A stretch of DNA of 50,653 bases. Source: Actinomycetes bacterium (GTDB lineage: Bacteria > Actinomycetota > Thermoleophilia > RBG-16-64-13). Positions 15,984 through 25,874 of the stretch are shown here, piece after piece. Position 1 is the stretch's first letter. The number at the start of each line of letters is the position of its first letter. The position numbers and the translations under genes were made by a program. The notes beneath the pieces were generated by a model. It was given only the letters and a program-made list of their open reading frames with translations, searched no databases and was not told the origin of the DNA. The DNA lies in assembly GCA_024637095.1 (NCBI GenBank), contig JAGXFV010000004.1, positions 1 through 50,653 on the forward strand, in the 5' to 3' direction.

Positions 15984-17282
15984 ATGTCGACCGTGGGCAA
16001 GCGGCTGCGAAAGCTGCGCAAGGATAAGGGCCTCACTCAAACTGAGGTGACCGGCGGGCAGTACTCCAAGGAGTACGTGAGCCAGGTTGAGTTGGGCAAG
16101 ACCAAACCGTCGCGGCGGGCCGTGAAGCTGTTCGCGAAATACCTCGATGTAGACGAGTCGTACTTTGAGACCGGTGTCGATCTGGCGGGCAGCGAGCGCT
16201 TTGAGAACCTGATGGCCAACGGTGAGGTGCTGACCGAGCGGCGGGAGTACTCAGAAGCTATGAAGTGCTTCGACGAGGCCCGGAGCATCGGCGAGAAGGC
16301 CGAGAATCAGGATTTCATCTGGAGATCCGAGGTTGCCCGGGCATGGGTGATGCACTTCTCAGGAAAGCGGCGCGAAGCCCTGATCATTCTTGCCGAAGCC
16401 CGAGCCTACTACGAGGATCGTCGCCCCAACAGCGTGGAACTGGCCGGCGTCTTCTACCGAGTCGCTTCCATTCGGGAGGCGCTGGGTGACCTCAAGCTCT
16501 CGCTACTGATTCTGGATGAGGCCCTCAAGATCATCGACCGCGCCGCTCTGCCGGCCGACCACCTGCGTATCCGCATTTACCGCCTCATGGCCTCGATTCA
16601 TACGAAGCGCCACGACCTGCAGGCCGGCCGCGAGGCAGCCGAGTCCGCCCTGGAACTGGCCAAGAGGTTGGACGATCGCAAGGCGCTGGCCGAGGCGTAT
16701 TGGGAGTCCGCCGTCCTGGAGGAGCGCCGCCGCGAGTTCATGAAGGCCACGGAGTACGCTTTGCGCGCGCGGGACATCCTCACGGAACTCGGCGACCAGC
16801 AGGATATGGCCCGTTTGATGTGCGACCTGGGCAAACTGAAGCAGGACATGGGTCGGCACGACGAAGCGGTGCAGCACTTCGAAACCGGCCTCGAGTTACT
16901 GCACTCGGTGGACGATCCAATTACCCGGGCCTCGCTCCTGAACGGTCTGGCCGAGTCCAAACTGGCCTTGGGCGACATAGAGACCTCGTTGGACAACACC
17001 AGCAAGAGTCTGGCCATTTTGGAGGGGCGCGAGTACGAGCCCTCTCTGCAGGGAGCGGGACATCTGTTGCGGGCCAAGTCCTATCTGGCCCGCAAGGATT
17101 TGGGCGCAGCCCGGAGAGAACTGGAAGCTGCTAAGACTCACTTCGAGGCACTCGAGACCAGCATGCATCTCGGGGGTGCGCTCAAGCTAGAGGGAGACCT
17201 ATTGTTGGTCGAAGGGCGCACCGAAGAGGCGGCCGGCACCTTCCGGCGGGCGCTGGAACTAATCGAGATGAACCCTTGTTGA
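15984..17282 (+). CDS. XRE-type HTH regulator with TPR domain
   Basis: Starting at ATG 15984 (MSTVGKRLRKLRKDKGLTQT), the protein has 432 residues. Residues 5-60 form a Cro/C1-type helix-turn-helix, and the rest is an array of tetratricopeptide repeats from about 75 onward. This is the layout of RRNPP-like or Rgg-like sensors and of many actinobacterial HTH-TPR regulators, in which the TPR array binds a peptide or protein ligand. The frame extends to 15906, but those codons lack a ribosome site and overlap promoter-like sequence. No adjacent signal-peptide gene was found. The CTTACAAAAGT pair upstream is its likely target. Confidence 0.85.
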   Translation: MSTVGKRLRKLRKDKGLTQTEVTGGQYSKEYVSQVELGKTKPSRRAVKLFAKYLDVDESYFETGVDLAGSERFENLMANGEVLTERREYSEAMKCFDEARSIGEKAENQDFIWRSEVARAWVMHFSGKRREALIILAEARAYYEDRRPNSVELAGVFYRVASIREALGDLKLSLLILDEALKIIDRAALPADHLRIRIYRLMASIHTKRHDLQAGREAAESALELAKRLDDRKALAEAYWESAVLEERRREFMKATEYALRARDILTELGDQQDMARLMCDLGKLKQDMGRHDEAVQHFETGLELLHSVDDPITRASLLNGLAESKLALGDIETSLDNTSKSLAILEGREYEPSLQGAGHLLRAKSYLARKDLGAARRELEAAKTHFEALETSMHLGGALKLEGDLLLVEGRTEEAAGTFRRALELIEMNPC

Positions 17283-17333
17283 TCCCCGCGCTGCTCGGCA
17301 TTCCCGTCCGATCCGGCAACCTTCGACGTGCCG

Positions 17334-17383
17334 TTTGCGGGGTCGGGTCGGAGACCTATACTATAGACACGCTGTAAACAGTG
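17334..17383 (+). promoter_or_regulatory. Promoter and palindrome upstream of the MarR regulator
   Basis: TTTGCG (17334-17339) and TATACT (17357-17362) are separated by 17 bases and make a plausible sigma-70 promoter. Just downstream lies CACGCTGTAAACAGTG (17368-17383), with the perfect core CTGTAAACAG. A dyad right at the expected transcription start is the usual place for MarR autorepression. Confidence 0.4.
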
Positions 17384-17433
17384 GAAATTACTCTTGGTCT
17401 CGGCGGAGCCGTCGGGACAGGGGGCGGAAATAC

Positions 17434-17910
17434 ATGGCAGTTCCAACCCAGGGTGCAGACCTCGAGCATCACGTTGTAGAAGCGTTGAAGCTTCTGCCTG
17501 CTCTAATGCGCTCACTTGACCGGAGAACGCCGAATCATGCACGTAAGCTTGGCGCCTCTGCCGCCCAGATGCGGGCGATCGTCCATCTCGCCGAGTACGG
17601 TCCCCAGACCATGGGGGAGCTTGCCCGGGGGCTCGCGATCACGACGCCATCGGCCACGGGACTGGTCGGACCACTGGTGGAGAAGGGCTTTTTGCAGCGC
17701 GAACGCGACGTCACCGATCGCCGGGTGGTCAGGGTCGATCTGACGCCGTCGGCAAGAGTCGAAGCGGAACGTCTGCTTGCCGAGAGACGGGAAGAGATGG
17801 CCACTGCACTCGTAGGGATGAGCGAGCAGGAGCGTGCGCATTTCGTGGAAGGCTTGCGCCGTCTGACGGACGTCTACGAATCCAGGGCCAGAAGGGCGAG
17901 AGGGGCTTGA
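17434..17910 (+). CDS. MarR family transcriptional regulator
   Basis: Using ATG 17434 (MAVPTQGADLEHHV) the product has 158 residues, the normal MarR length. It contains the winged-helix core: SAAQMRAIVHLAEYGPQTMGELA, the recognition helix TTPSATGLVGPLVEKGF, and the wing RDVTDRRVVRVDLTP. Helices before and after it mediate dimerisation. The frame can extend to 17335, but that part covers the promoter and dyad, so the inner start is preferred. The polyprenyl synthase gene follows about 75 bases later and may be its target. Confidence 0.9.
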   Translation: MAVPTQGADLEHHVVEALKLLPALMRSLDRRTPNHARKLGASAAQMRAIVHLAEYGPQTMGELARGLAITTPSATGLVGPLVEKGFLQRERDVTDRRVVRVDLTPSARVEAERLLAERREEMATALVGMSEQERAHFVEGLRRLTDVYESRARRARGA

Positions 17911-17986
17911 GGCACGGGCTGCCCCGAGGCGCTCCGTGCTATGCTTCCGCGGTCGACGTAAGGCCTACTTCACCAATACGGAGTCG

Positions 17987-19009
17987 ATGGGCGTAGAACG
18001 CTTTCTCGCATACCTGGCCGCAGCCCGGCCGGTGATCGATCGCAGTCTCCACGAGTACCTCGACGTAGTGGAGGCAAGCTCTTCCCTCCACACCTACCTC
18101 TACGGCATCCTTGACGAATTCGTGGCGCGGGGAGGCAAGCGTGTGCGCCCGGCGATGGCGATGATGGCCTGCGAGGCGGTCGGGGGCGAGCCGAAGAGGG
18201 CCCTACCGAGCGGGTGCGCGGTTGAGTTCTTTCACGCCGCCGCCCTCATCCACGACGACATCATGGATGGCAGCGAACTTCGCCGCGATGCGGCCACGGC
18301 CCACATCGTTCACGGGGTCCCCCTGGCGATTAACACCGGGGATTTCGCTCTCGGCCTGGTGTGCACGATCGTAGTGCGGGATAAGGGCCTCGACGACCGG
18401 ACGAAGATCTCGGTTCTGGACGCGATCGGGGAGATGAGCGCGCGTACCATCGAGGGCCAGGCTCTGGACGTGGGTTGGGTGCGAGACGACGTGTACGACC
18501 TGACCCCGGATGACTACCTATACATGGCGCTTGGCAAGACCGGCTATTACTCTGGCATCTCGCCGCTCAAGATCGGGGCGCTGGTTGGCGGAGCAAGTCC
18601 AGAGCAGCAGGCGGCCCTCGAGCACTTCGGCAAGAACGCAGCCATCGCCTTCCAGATTCAAGACGACCTTTTGAACCTAACCGGCGATGAGCAGTCCACG
18701 GGCAAGGACTACCTCAACGACATTCTCGAGAGCAAGCGGACGCTGATGGTGATCCACGCTCTGGAATCAACCCAGGGTGCTCAGCGCGAGAGAATGGTGT
18801 CTCTCTTGCGCAGAGGCACGCAAAAGACCGACGCCGAAGTCCGCGAGGTAGTCGAGTTGCTGCAGGATGTGGGATCGATCGATTTCGCCAGGCAAACGGC
18901 CCGCACACTGATTCTCGAAGCCCGTTCCTATCTGATACCGCTGCCAGAGTCCTCCGCGCGTGACGCGCTCGCCTCCATGGCGGACTTCTTCCTCGAACGC
19001 GAGCGCTAG
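17987..19009 (+). CDS. Polyprenyl diphosphate synthase (trans-isoprenyl type)
   Basis: From ATG 17987 (MGVERFLAYL) the protein has 340 residues, the usual trans-prenyltransferase length. The first Asp-rich motif is HDDIMDGSELRR, the second is FQIQDDLLN, and GGKRVRPAM provides the allylic substrate-binding basic residues. These enzymes add isopentenyl diphosphate to allylic primers to make side chains of quinones, lipids or carotenoids. Residues before the first Asp motif are not bulky aromatics, suggesting a chain of C20 or longer. The frame could start at 17936, but the inner ATG fits better. The next gene begins five bases after its stop. Confidence 0.9.
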   Translation: MGVERFLAYLAAARPVIDRSLHEYLDVVEASSSLHTYLYGILDEFVARGGKRVRPAMAMMACEAVGGEPKRALPSGCAVEFFHAAALIHDDIMDGSELRRDAATAHIVHGVPLAINTGDFALGLVCTIVVRDKGLDDRTKISVLDAIGEMSARTIEGQALDVGWVRDDVYDLTPDDYLYMALGKTGYYSGISPLKIGALVGGASPEQQAALEHFGKNAAIAFQIQDDLLNLTGDEQSTGKDYLNDILESKRTLMVIHALESTQGAQRERMVSLLRRGTQKTDAEVREVVELLQDVGSIDFARQTARTLILEARSYLIPLPESSARDALASMADFFLERER

Positions 19010-19013
19010 CCCG

Positions 19014-20111
19014 GTGCGGGCGGTCGCGACCGACGGGCGCGGTGGTCTCGAGGTGCTGACCGTGCCCCGACCGCGGCCTGGGGAGCACGGGGCTCTCCTC
19101 AAAGTGGACGCCTGCGGATTCTGCGGCAGCGATCTGGACAAGGTGCGAGATCATGCGCTGCCGGCGGGCAGGGTGCTCGGCCACGAGGTGGTCGGCCATC
19201 TCCTCGAAGACGGATCCCTCGGGCATCGGGTGGCGGTGGCGCACCACGTGCCTTGCGGCCGCTGCCTGCGCTGCCGCTCCGGTCACTCCTCTCTTTGCGG
19301 GCAGTTCGTCAACTCCGAGCTCGACCCAGGCGGCTTTTCCGAGTTCGTCGCCGTCTCGCGGGTTCACCTGGACAACGCCGCGTTTGCCCTGCCCGCAAGG
19401 ATCGGCGATCTCGAAGGAACCCTGGTTGAGCCGATCTCGTGCGTTCTGCGAGCGCTGGATACGGCCGCTGGCCTTCTCGGTGCCTATCCGCTCCCGGGTG
19501 TGCTGGGGGCGGGGGCTCCGGACGGGGGGCCGGACGAATGGCGCGGTGCGGAAACCGCGATTTTCGGGGGTGGTCGTTCGGGTCGGGTGGGGGAACTGGA
19601 GGACAGGGACGTCCTCGTGGCGGGGTGCGGTTCGGTAGGATTGCTCTTTCTCAGCCTGCTGCGCGCGGCCGCCCACCTCCCCGCCGCCGGATCCCTGCAT
19701 CCCGGCCGGCTCTTCTATCTGGAGCCCGACCCTGAGCGGGCGGCGCTGGCCGAATCGCTGGGGGCCCGCCCCTGGTCGCCGGACCAACCGGTTGGGGTTG
19801 CTTTCCTGACGGCTCCGCCGGCATTCCCCCAACTTGTCGCGGCCTTGCCGGAAGGCGCCGTTTTGCTGGTATTCGCGGCAGCCGCGGAAGAGGTCTCCCT
19901 GCCGTTGGAACGCCTTTACCGCAGGGAACTCGCCATCGCCGGAGTGCGCTCTGGTTCGCCGCAGCACCTTCGGCGTGCGGTTGAGCTCCTGGGTTCGGGC
20001 CGGCTCGACCTGAGTTGGTTCAGGCCTCTGGAGGTGGACTTCACGGAGTTGCCGGCAGCTGTCGCAAGGTACGCCCGCGGCGACGTGCTCAAGGTGGTCG
20101 CGCGCCCATGA
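19014..20111 (+). CDS. Zinc-type medium-chain dehydrogenase (MDR), divergent
   Basis: From GTG 19014 the protein has 365 residues. It keeps the catalytic zinc residues (CGFCGSD, GHEVVG) and the structural-zinc cysteines CGRCLRCRSGHSSLC. The Rossmann region VLVAGCGSVGLLFL keeps a GxGxxG-like turn, and a Gly-rich insertion of about 40 residues precedes it. The identity of its substrate is unknown. It ends by overlapping the next MDR gene (ATGA), so the two are coupled and may form a heteromeric or sequential pair. Confidence 0.8.
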   Translation: MRAVATDGRGGLEVLTVPRPRPGEHGALLKVDACGFCGSDLDKVRDHALPAGRVLGHEVVGHLLEDGSLGHRVAVAHHVPCGRCLRCRSGHSSLCGQFVNSELDPGGFSEFVAVSRVHLDNAAFALPARIGDLEGTLVEPISCVLRALDTAAGLLGAYPLPGVLGAGAPDGGPDEWRGAETAIFGGGRSGRVGELEDRDVLVAGCGSVGLLFLSLLRAAAHLPAAGSLHPGRLFYLEPDPERAALAESLGARPWSPDQPVGVAFLTAPPAFPQLVAALPEGAVLLVFAAAAEEVSLPLERLYRRELAIAGVRSGSPQHLRRAVELLGSGRLDLSWFRPLEVDFTELPAAVARYARGDVLKVVARP

Positions 20112-21154
20112 GGCAGGCGCTGTTTCACGGACCCGGCGATGTGCGGCTGGCCGAGGTTCCCGTGCCCTCTCCCGGTGCGGGCGAGGTGCTGGTCAAGGTC
20201 GAGGTCACTTTGGTCTGCGGGACGGATGCCAAGACCTACCGCAGAGGACATCCGGTGCTGCTGGCGGAAGCGCCCGCCCCCTTCGGTCATGAGTATTCGG
20301 GGACCATAGTCGAGACCGGGGAGGGCGTCTCCAATTTTCGATTGGGCGACCGCGTTACCAGCGCGAACTCCGCGCCCTGCGGTCACTGTTTCTTCTGCCG
20401 GCGGGATCAATTCTCGTTGTGCGAGCATCTCCAGCCTCTGCTGAACGGAGCCTACGCGGATTACCTGCTGGTGCCCGCGCCAATCGTCGCCGTGAATATG
20501 TTCCGGGTACCGGAGGGAATGCCCGCGGAGCGCGCGGCCCTGCTGGAACCCCTGGCCTGCGTACTCAAGGGACTCGAGGTGGGCAATCCCGGCCCGGGAG
20601 TCAGCGTGGCCATCATCGGCCTCGGCCCGATCGGTCTGATGCTGGTGTACGGGGCGGCGGCGCGGGGGGCGCGGGTTATTGCGGTGGGCAGGGGCGAGCA
20701 CAAGTTAGAGGCCGCCAGGCGCATGGGCGCCGAGCACGTGATCGACTCCGATGGTTCGGACGATCCCTTGGCCGCGGTCCTTGCCCTGACGGAAGAGGAG
20801 CGGGGTGTAGATCTGGCCGTGGAGGCGGTGGGCCTTCCCGAGGTGTGGGACTTCACCATCTCGGCCGCGAGAAAGGGGGGTATGGTGAACTTCTTTGGGG
20901 GCTGTGAAGAGGGTAGCCTCGCGACCGTGGACACCTACCGGCTGCACTACGAAGAGCTGACGCTCGCGGCCGCATTCCATCACACTCCGCGGCACGTGCG
21001 GCTGGCGATGGACCTGCTGCAGCGCCCCGACTTCCCTCACGAGGTGCTGATCACGCACCGCTATCCGCTCGAAGAACTGGTGCTGCCCCTGCGAATGATG
21101 AGCAAGGAACTGCCGCGCGATCCCGCCTTTATCAAGGCGGCGGTCGTCCCCTGA
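20108..21154 (+). CDS. Zinc-dependent alcohol/polyol dehydrogenase (MDR)
   Basis: From ATG 20108 (MRQALFHGPGDVRLA) the protein has 348 residues. Catalytic zinc ligands are in LVCGTDAKTY and FGHEYSG, the structural zinc loop is CGHCFFCRRDQFSLC, and the NAD(P)-binding turn is IIGLGPIGLM. This is the sorbitol/threonine dehydrogenase branch of the MDR family. It is the second of a coupled pair and is followed 20 bases later by selA, in the same direction. Substrate cannot be deduced. Confidence 0.88.
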   Translation: MRQALFHGPGDVRLAEVPVPSPGAGEVLVKVEVTLVCGTDAKTYRRGHPVLLAEAPAPFGHEYSGTIVETGEGVSNFRLGDRVTSANSAPCGHCFFCRRDQFSLCEHLQPLLNGAYADYLLVPAPIVAVNMFRVPEGMPAERAALLEPLACVLKGLEVGNPGPGVSVAIIGLGPIGLMLVYGAAARGARVIAVGRGEHKLEAARRMGAEHVIDSDGSDDPLAAVLALTEEERGVDLAVEAVGLPEVWDFTISAARKGGMVNFFGGCEEGSLATVDTYRLHYEELTLAAAFHHTPRHVRLAMDLLQRPDFPHEVLITHRYPLEELVLPLRMMSKELPRDPAFIKAAVVP

Positions 21155-21174
21155 GCGCGTGGTACGGTAGCGGA

Positions 21175-22623
21175 ATGCCGGATGAGCGCGTCAGACGACT
21201 GCTGCGTGAGCTCCCCTCGATCGAGGAGCTGCTGCAGGCCGCCGAGTCCCGTGGTCTTCTCGGGGAATATCCGCGAGAACGCATAGCCGACGCCCTGCGG
21301 ATCGTCGTCGAGCAGAGCCGCGACAGGTTGCTGCGGATCGCTCCTGCGGAAGCGACCGAGGAGCTGGTGGCGGGCGAATCCCTTCTGCGGGAGGCGGCCA
21401 ACCGGCTGAAAGTCGAGTCTCAGCCTCGGCTCCGCCGGGTCCTCAACGCCTCGGGAGTCGTGATTCATACAAACCTCGGCCGCTCCAGGCTGGCGCCTTC
21501 CGCGTTCGCGAGGGTGGAGCAGGCTGCTCTCCATTACAGCAATCTGGAGTACGATCTCGCGGCCGGCGCCCGCGGATCGCGGCACGATCACGTGGAGGGC
21601 CTCCTCCGGGGCCTGACCGGGGCCGCCGGAGCCATGGTGGTCAACAACAACGCCGCCGCGGTGCTGCTGATGCTGGCCGCGCTGGCTGAGGGCCGTGAAG
21701 TGGTCGTCAGCCGGGGTCAACTGGTGGAAATCGGCGGTTCTTTCCGCATTCCCGACATCATGCGGCTGAGCGGCGCCCGGCTCGTCGAGGTCGGCACCAC
21801 TAACAAGACGCACTTCTCTGACTACGAGCGGTCGCTCACCGACGATACGGCGCTGTTGCTACGGGTGCATACCTCCAACTTCAAGGTGGTTGGTTTTGCC
21901 GAGGAGGTCCCAGTTGAAAGGCTGGTCGAGCTGGGCCGGAATCATCAGGTCTTAGTGGCCGACGATCTGGGCAGTGGGGCGCTCCTCGATCTCCCGGCCT
22001 CCTGGAAAGAGCCGTCCGTCGCCTCCTCGCTGCAGGCAGGAGTGGACGTAGTCAGCTTCAGCGGAGACAAGCTTCTGGGCGGACCGCAGGCCGGCATCCT
22101 CCTGGGCACGGCCGAGGTGATCGAGCGCTTGAAGCGTCATCCCTTCGCCCGCGCAGTCCGCGTGGACAAGATGACCTTGGCCGCCCTTGAGGGAACGCTG
22201 CTGCTCTATCAGGACCCGGCAAGTGCGCGGCGGGAAATCCCCACGCTTCGCTACCTCGAGCGCGGCCCTCAGGAGACGCTGCGGCTCGCCGAAAGGCTGG
22301 CGGAATTACTGGGGGAGTTGGGGGAGTCGGCGGGGATCAAGGATGCGGCCGTCTGCGTCCGCGAAAGTGTCGGCAAGGCGGGAGGCGGGTCTTTGCCGCT
22401 GCTGGAGATCCCGAGCCATGCGGTGGCGTTGCGGAGTGGCGTGGAGGCCTCTCGACTGGAGGCCGCGTTGCGTCGGGCTCCTTTACCGCTGATCGGCCGC
22501 GTAACTCAGGATGAACTGTGGCTCGACGTGCTTGCCCTGGACGAGGAGGAACTGGAAGAGGTGGCCAACACGCTGGTCTGGGCGCTGAGGCAGGGGCCGG
22601 CGGAGGACCTGGCTGGTGATTAG
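21175..22623 (+). CDS. selA: L-seryl-tRNA(Sec) selenium transferase
   Basis: SelA converts Ser-tRNA(Sec) to Sec-tRNA(Sec) using selenophosphate, with pyridoxal phosphate. The 482-residue length is right for the bacterial decameric enzyme. The N-terminal tRNA-binding helices occupy about 1-80. Conserved segments are NASGVVIHTNLGRS (91-104), VNNNAAAVLL (156-165) and the PLP lysine K299 in SFSGDKLLGGPQAG. Its stop overlaps the GTG of selB by eight bases. The substrate tRNA gene is at 45047-45143 of the same window. Confidence 0.97.
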   Translation: MPDERVRRLLRELPSIEELLQAAESRGLLGEYPRERIADALRIVVEQSRDRLLRIAPAEATEELVAGESLLREAANRLKVESQPRLRRVLNASGVVIHTNLGRSRLAPSAFARVEQAALHYSNLEYDLAAGARGSRHDHVEGLLRGLTGAAGAMVVNNNAAAVLLMLAALAEGREVVVSRGQLVEIGGSFRIPDIMRLSGARLVEVGTTNKTHFSDYERSLTDDTALLLRVHTSNFKVVGFAEEVPVERLVELGRNHQVLVADDLGSGALLDLPASWKEPSVASSLQAGVDVVSFSGDKLLGGPQAGILLGTAEVIERLKRHPFARAVRVDKMTLAALEGTLLLYQDPASARREIPTLRYLERGPQETLRLAERLAELLGELGESAGIKDAAVCVRESVGKAGGGSLPLLEIPSHAVALRSGVEASRLEAALRRAPLPLIGRVTQDELWLDVLALDEEELEEVANTLVWALRQGPAEDLAGD

Positions 22624-24544
22624 GCGCGGGCTTACTCTGGGCACGGCGGGTCATATCGACCACGGGAAGACCACCCTGGTCAAGGCGCTCACCGGCAAGG
22701 ACACCGACCGCCTGCAGGAAGAGAAGGAACGGGGGATCAGCATCCAGCTGGGCTACGCCGAACTGACTCTTCCGGGAGGCGCCCACCTATCGATCGTCGA
22801 CGTTCCCGGCCACGAGCGCTTTGTCAAGAACATGGTGTCCGGCGCGACCGGCATAGATCTCTTCTTACTCGTCGTCGCCGCAGACGACGGGGTGATGCCC
22901 CAGACGCGCGAGCACCTGCGCATCATCGAGCTCCTGGAGATCCCTCGCGGGGTGGTCGCTCTGACCAAGATCGACATGGTTGACCCCGAGATGATCGAAT
23001 TGGCGACCGCCGACATCGAGGATTTTCTGGCCGAGACGCGTTACGTGGACGCGCCTGTGATCCCGGTGAGCGGGGTCACGGGCAGGGGGCTAGAACAGCT
23101 GCTCGAGGTGCTCGCCGAGGTGGCGCAGGGGGTGCCAGAGCGGGGAACCTATCCTGCCACGCGAATGCCCGTGGACCGAGTCTTCAGCCTGAAAGGGATC
23201 GGCACCATTGTCACCGGGACCCTCTGGTCGGGGGAACTCGGCACCGAGGATACGGTTACCGTACTCCCGTCGCGGGAGGCCCAGGAGCTGAGCGAAATCC
23301 GGGTTCGCTCCATTCAGGTGCACGACCAAGGAGTGGAGCGGGCCCTGGGAGGACAGCGGGTGGCGCTCAACCTGACGGGCATCGACAAAGAGGAGGTCGA
23401 CCGTGGGCAGTGGATCGTGCTGGATCCTGCGGTGCGCCCCACCTATCTGGCCGACGTGCATCTGATCTTGCTGGCCGATGCGCCCGAGCCCTTGACCCGG
23501 GTTTCCCGCGTGCGGGTGGATCACGGCACCCAGGAGGTCATCGCCAAACTGGTGCTCGCGGATCGGGAGGAGTTGCGCCCCGGCGAGGACGCCTATGCCC
23601 AGCTTCGCTTTGAGGAGCAGGCCCTGGTCTACCCCGGAGATCACTTCATTTTGCGATCGCTGACGCCGGTTTCGACGATCGGAGGAGGCCGCGTCTTCGA
23701 TCCTCACCCGCGCAAGCACGGCACGGATCCTCGGTGGCGCGACCGGCTTCGAGTATTGGAAGAAGGCAGCGGCGAGGAGATCGCCAAGCTGCTGTTACAC
23801 GAGGCTTTTCCGCAGGGGATTCGGCGCCGCCGTCTGGACGAGAGCCCTTATCTCTGGCGGCACGAGGGATCCAAGGTGGTCAACCGTCTGCTTCACCAGG
23901 AGCTGGCGCACGAAGGGCCGCAGAGCGCGCTCTTCCTTTCCGAGGAACTGTGGGGGTTGGCGGAGCGGGTGATGGACGCGCTGAAGACCCGGGCGCGGGA
24001 GGAAGCGCTCGACCCCTACCTGACCGTCGGAGGCATACGCCGGCTCGTGAGCGGGGGTCAGGAATGGCCCGCGCTCGACGCGGCGCTCGAACTGCTGCAA
24101 AGGCAAGAAGCCATCGTGCGCACGGAGCATGGTTACCGCTGGGCGGAGGCCGCCGGAGGCCTGGAGGGTCGGGACGCCGAGACCGCCGAGCAGCTCTACC
24201 GGGCGTTTGCGGAAGTCGAAGTAGAGACGCCCACGGTGGCTGCGGCCGCTGCGAAGGCCGGCCTCACCCCGAGCGAGGGGTTACGCTTGGTGCAGGCGCT
24301 GGAACGGCACGGCCGGATGGTCAAGGTGGGCGAGGACCTCTACTACGCGGAACCCGTCCTCTCGGCTCTCATCGCGCGGATCAGCGCGGCGATGGAGGAG
24401 CGCGGAGAGATCACCCTCGCGCAGGTCCGCGACCTCCTGGACACCTCGCGCAAGTATGCTCAGGCGTTGCTGGAGCACATGGATTCGGAAGGGTTCACCC
24501 TGCGAGTGGGAGACGCCCGCCGCCTGCGCAAGCGCCGGCGCTAA
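22616..24544 (+). CDS. selB: Selenocysteine-specific elongation factor SelB
   Basis: This GTPase delivers Sec-tRNA(Sec) to UGA codons followed by a SECIS hairpin. The 642-residue protein has GHIDHGKT (12-19), DVPGHE and TKID for nucleotide binding, EF-Tu-like domains II and III, and C-terminal winged helices (from about residue 375) that bind the SECIS RNA. The GTG start overlaps selA. The stop overlaps that of the convergent M20 gene. Together with selA and tRNA-Sec it shows that the organism makes selenoproteins; selD must lie elsewhere. Confidence 0.97.
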   Translation: MIRRGLTLGTAGHIDHGKTTLVKALTGKDTDRLQEEKERGISIQLGYAELTLPGGAHLSIVDVPGHERFVKNMVSGATGIDLFLLVVAADDGVMPQTREHLRIIELLEIPRGVVALTKIDMVDPEMIELATADIEDFLAETRYVDAPVIPVSGVTGRGLEQLLEVLAEVAQGVPERGTYPATRMPVDRVFSLKGIGTIVTGTLWSGELGTEDTVTVLPSREAQELSEIRVRSIQVHDQGVERALGGQRVALNLTGIDKEEVDRGQWIVLDPAVRPTYLADVHLILLADAPEPLTRVSRVRVDHGTQEVIAKLVLADREELRPGEDAYAQLRFEEQALVYPGDHFILRSLTPVSTIGGGRVFDPHPRKHGTDPRWRDRLRVLEEGSGEEIAKLLLHEAFPQGIRRRRLDESPYLWRHEGSKVVNRLLHQELAHEGPQSALFLSEELWGLAERVMDALKTRAREEALDPYLTVGGIRRLVSGGQEWPALDAALELLQRQEAIVRTEHGYRWAEAAGGLEGRDAETAEQLYRAFAEVEVETPTVAAAAAKAGLTPSEGLRLVQALERHGRMVKVGEDLYYAEPVLSALIARISAAMEERGEITLAQVRDLLDTSRKYAQALLEHMDSEGFTLRVGDARRLRKRRR

Positions 24545-25830
24545 CCCCGGCCGCACCAGCGCAAGAGCATGAGGGCGATGACTTCCGCTGCGGTCATCAC
24601 GTCCTCGAGCAGGACGTATTCGTCGGGCTGATGGGCCGTGGCGACGACCCCGGGGCCGAAGACCACGGTGGGCACGCCTGCGGCTGCACCGAGCAGGCCG
24701 GCGTCCGTCCCCCAGGGTGCGGCCACCATCGCCGGGCTTTCTCCCCGGACCTCCTCGACGACCTCGACCAGCATCCGAACCAGTTCGGACTCCGGATCCA
24801 AGCTGCAGGGCAGCCAGCGCGCACCGAACCATTCCAACTCGACCGGGTGCTCCGCCAGCCAGCCGTCCTTTTGGCCGAGCTTCGATATGGCTCTGCTCAT
24901 CTGGGCCTGAGCATTCTGGATGGTTTCGTCGGGGGCTACGCCCATACGCCCCTCAAGCGCCACCCGGTCGGGTACGCTTGAGGGCCACTCCCCGCCTCCA
25001 ATAACTCCCAAGTTGATGGGCACCGGTATGGGCGTAGCCGCGTACAGGGGATCGGTGATGCGGGAATTGCGCTCCTTTTCCAATTCCAGGACCGCGGCGA
25101 CCACTCCCATGGCCTTCTCGATGGCGCTGACGCCTTCGTAGCGTGACCCTCCGTGCGCCCCGCGCCCATGCACGGTGAGGCGGAACCACAGGGAGCCCTG
25201 CTGCTTAGGAAACACGGCCAGGCCGGTGGGTTCGGGAATCAACCCTGCGTCGGCCCGGTAGCCGCGAAGGGAGGCGGCGAGGGTCCCGGCCCCGCCGGAT
25301 TCCTCCTCCATCACCGACTCGAAGATCACGTCCCCGGCCAGGCGAATTCCACATCCCTGGAGTGCCTGCAGCGCCAGAAGAGAGGCGGCCACCCCGCCCT
25401 TCATGTCGCTGGCGCCGCGGCCGTACAATCTGCCCTCAACGAGGTTTCCGCCCCAAGGGTCCTGCGTCCACTGTTCAGGATCGCCCACCGGGACGACATC
25501 GATATGGCCGTTCAGCAGGAAGGAGCGCCCTCCGCCGCTGCCGGGCAGCTTGGCTGCCAGATTCGGGCTACCGGCGAAATCGGTTCGGGGCGACGCGAAT
25601 AGAGGATGGGAGGAAAGTTCCTCGCCGTCGGGCTCCCAGAGGTCTACTTCCATACCCAGGCGCTCCAGTTGCGCGGCCAGCAATTGCTGGATCTCGGTCT
25701 CCTGGCCCTGGACGCTGCGGCAGCGGGTCATCTGCGCGAGCAGCTGCGCGGCCTGATGCTCGCGCTCTGCGAGCCACTGATGGATCGCCGCGAGGGCGTT
25801 CGGCTCACGCGTTTTCTCGCTCATCTCCAA
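24541..25830 (-). CDS. M20 family metallohydrolase (ArgE/DapE-like deacylase)
   Basis: A 429-residue dizinc amidohydrolase. Metal ligands: His in [10 protein letters not shown], bridging Asp in [10 protein letters not shown], catalytic and ligand Glu in SVMEEESGG, and the distal His in [10 protein letters not shown]. Family members hydrolyse N-acyl amino acids, succinyl-diaminopimelate or dipeptides. It follows the thiolase gene by 44 bases in the leftward operon. A plausible job there is to release a free amino acid from an N-acyl precursor before transamination, but this is inferred from context. Confidence 0.88.
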   Translation of the reverse strand: MEMSEKTREPNALAAIHQWLAEREHQAAQLLAQMTRCRSVQGQETEIQQLLAAQLERLGMEVDLWEPDGEELSSHPLFASPRTDFAGSPNLAAKLPGSGGGRSFLLNGHIDVVPVGDPEQWTQDPWGGNLVEGRLYGRGASDMKGGVAASLLALQALQGCGIRLAGDVIFESVMEEESGGAGTLAASLRGYRADAGLIPEPTGLAVFPKQQGSLWFRLTVHGRGAHGGSRYEGVSAIEKAMGVVAAVLELEKERNSRITDPLYAATPIPVPINLGVIGGGEWPSSVPDRVALEGRMGVAPDETIQNAQAQMSRAISKLGQKDGWLAEHPVELEWFGARWLPCSLDPESELVRMLVEVVEEVRGESPAMVAAPWGTDAGLLGAAAGVPTVVFGPGVVATAHQPDEYVLLEDVMTAAEVIALMLLRWCGRG

Positions 25831-25874
25831 CCTCCATTGGCGATGGGCTCATGGCCCGCGCGTAGGGTCATTCT

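Noticed and set aside
18714-19967. 417-residue minus-strand open frame over the prenyl synthase and first dehydrogenase
   Set aside because: It crosses two real genes with clear motifs and has Arg/Gln-rich shadow composition with no domain.
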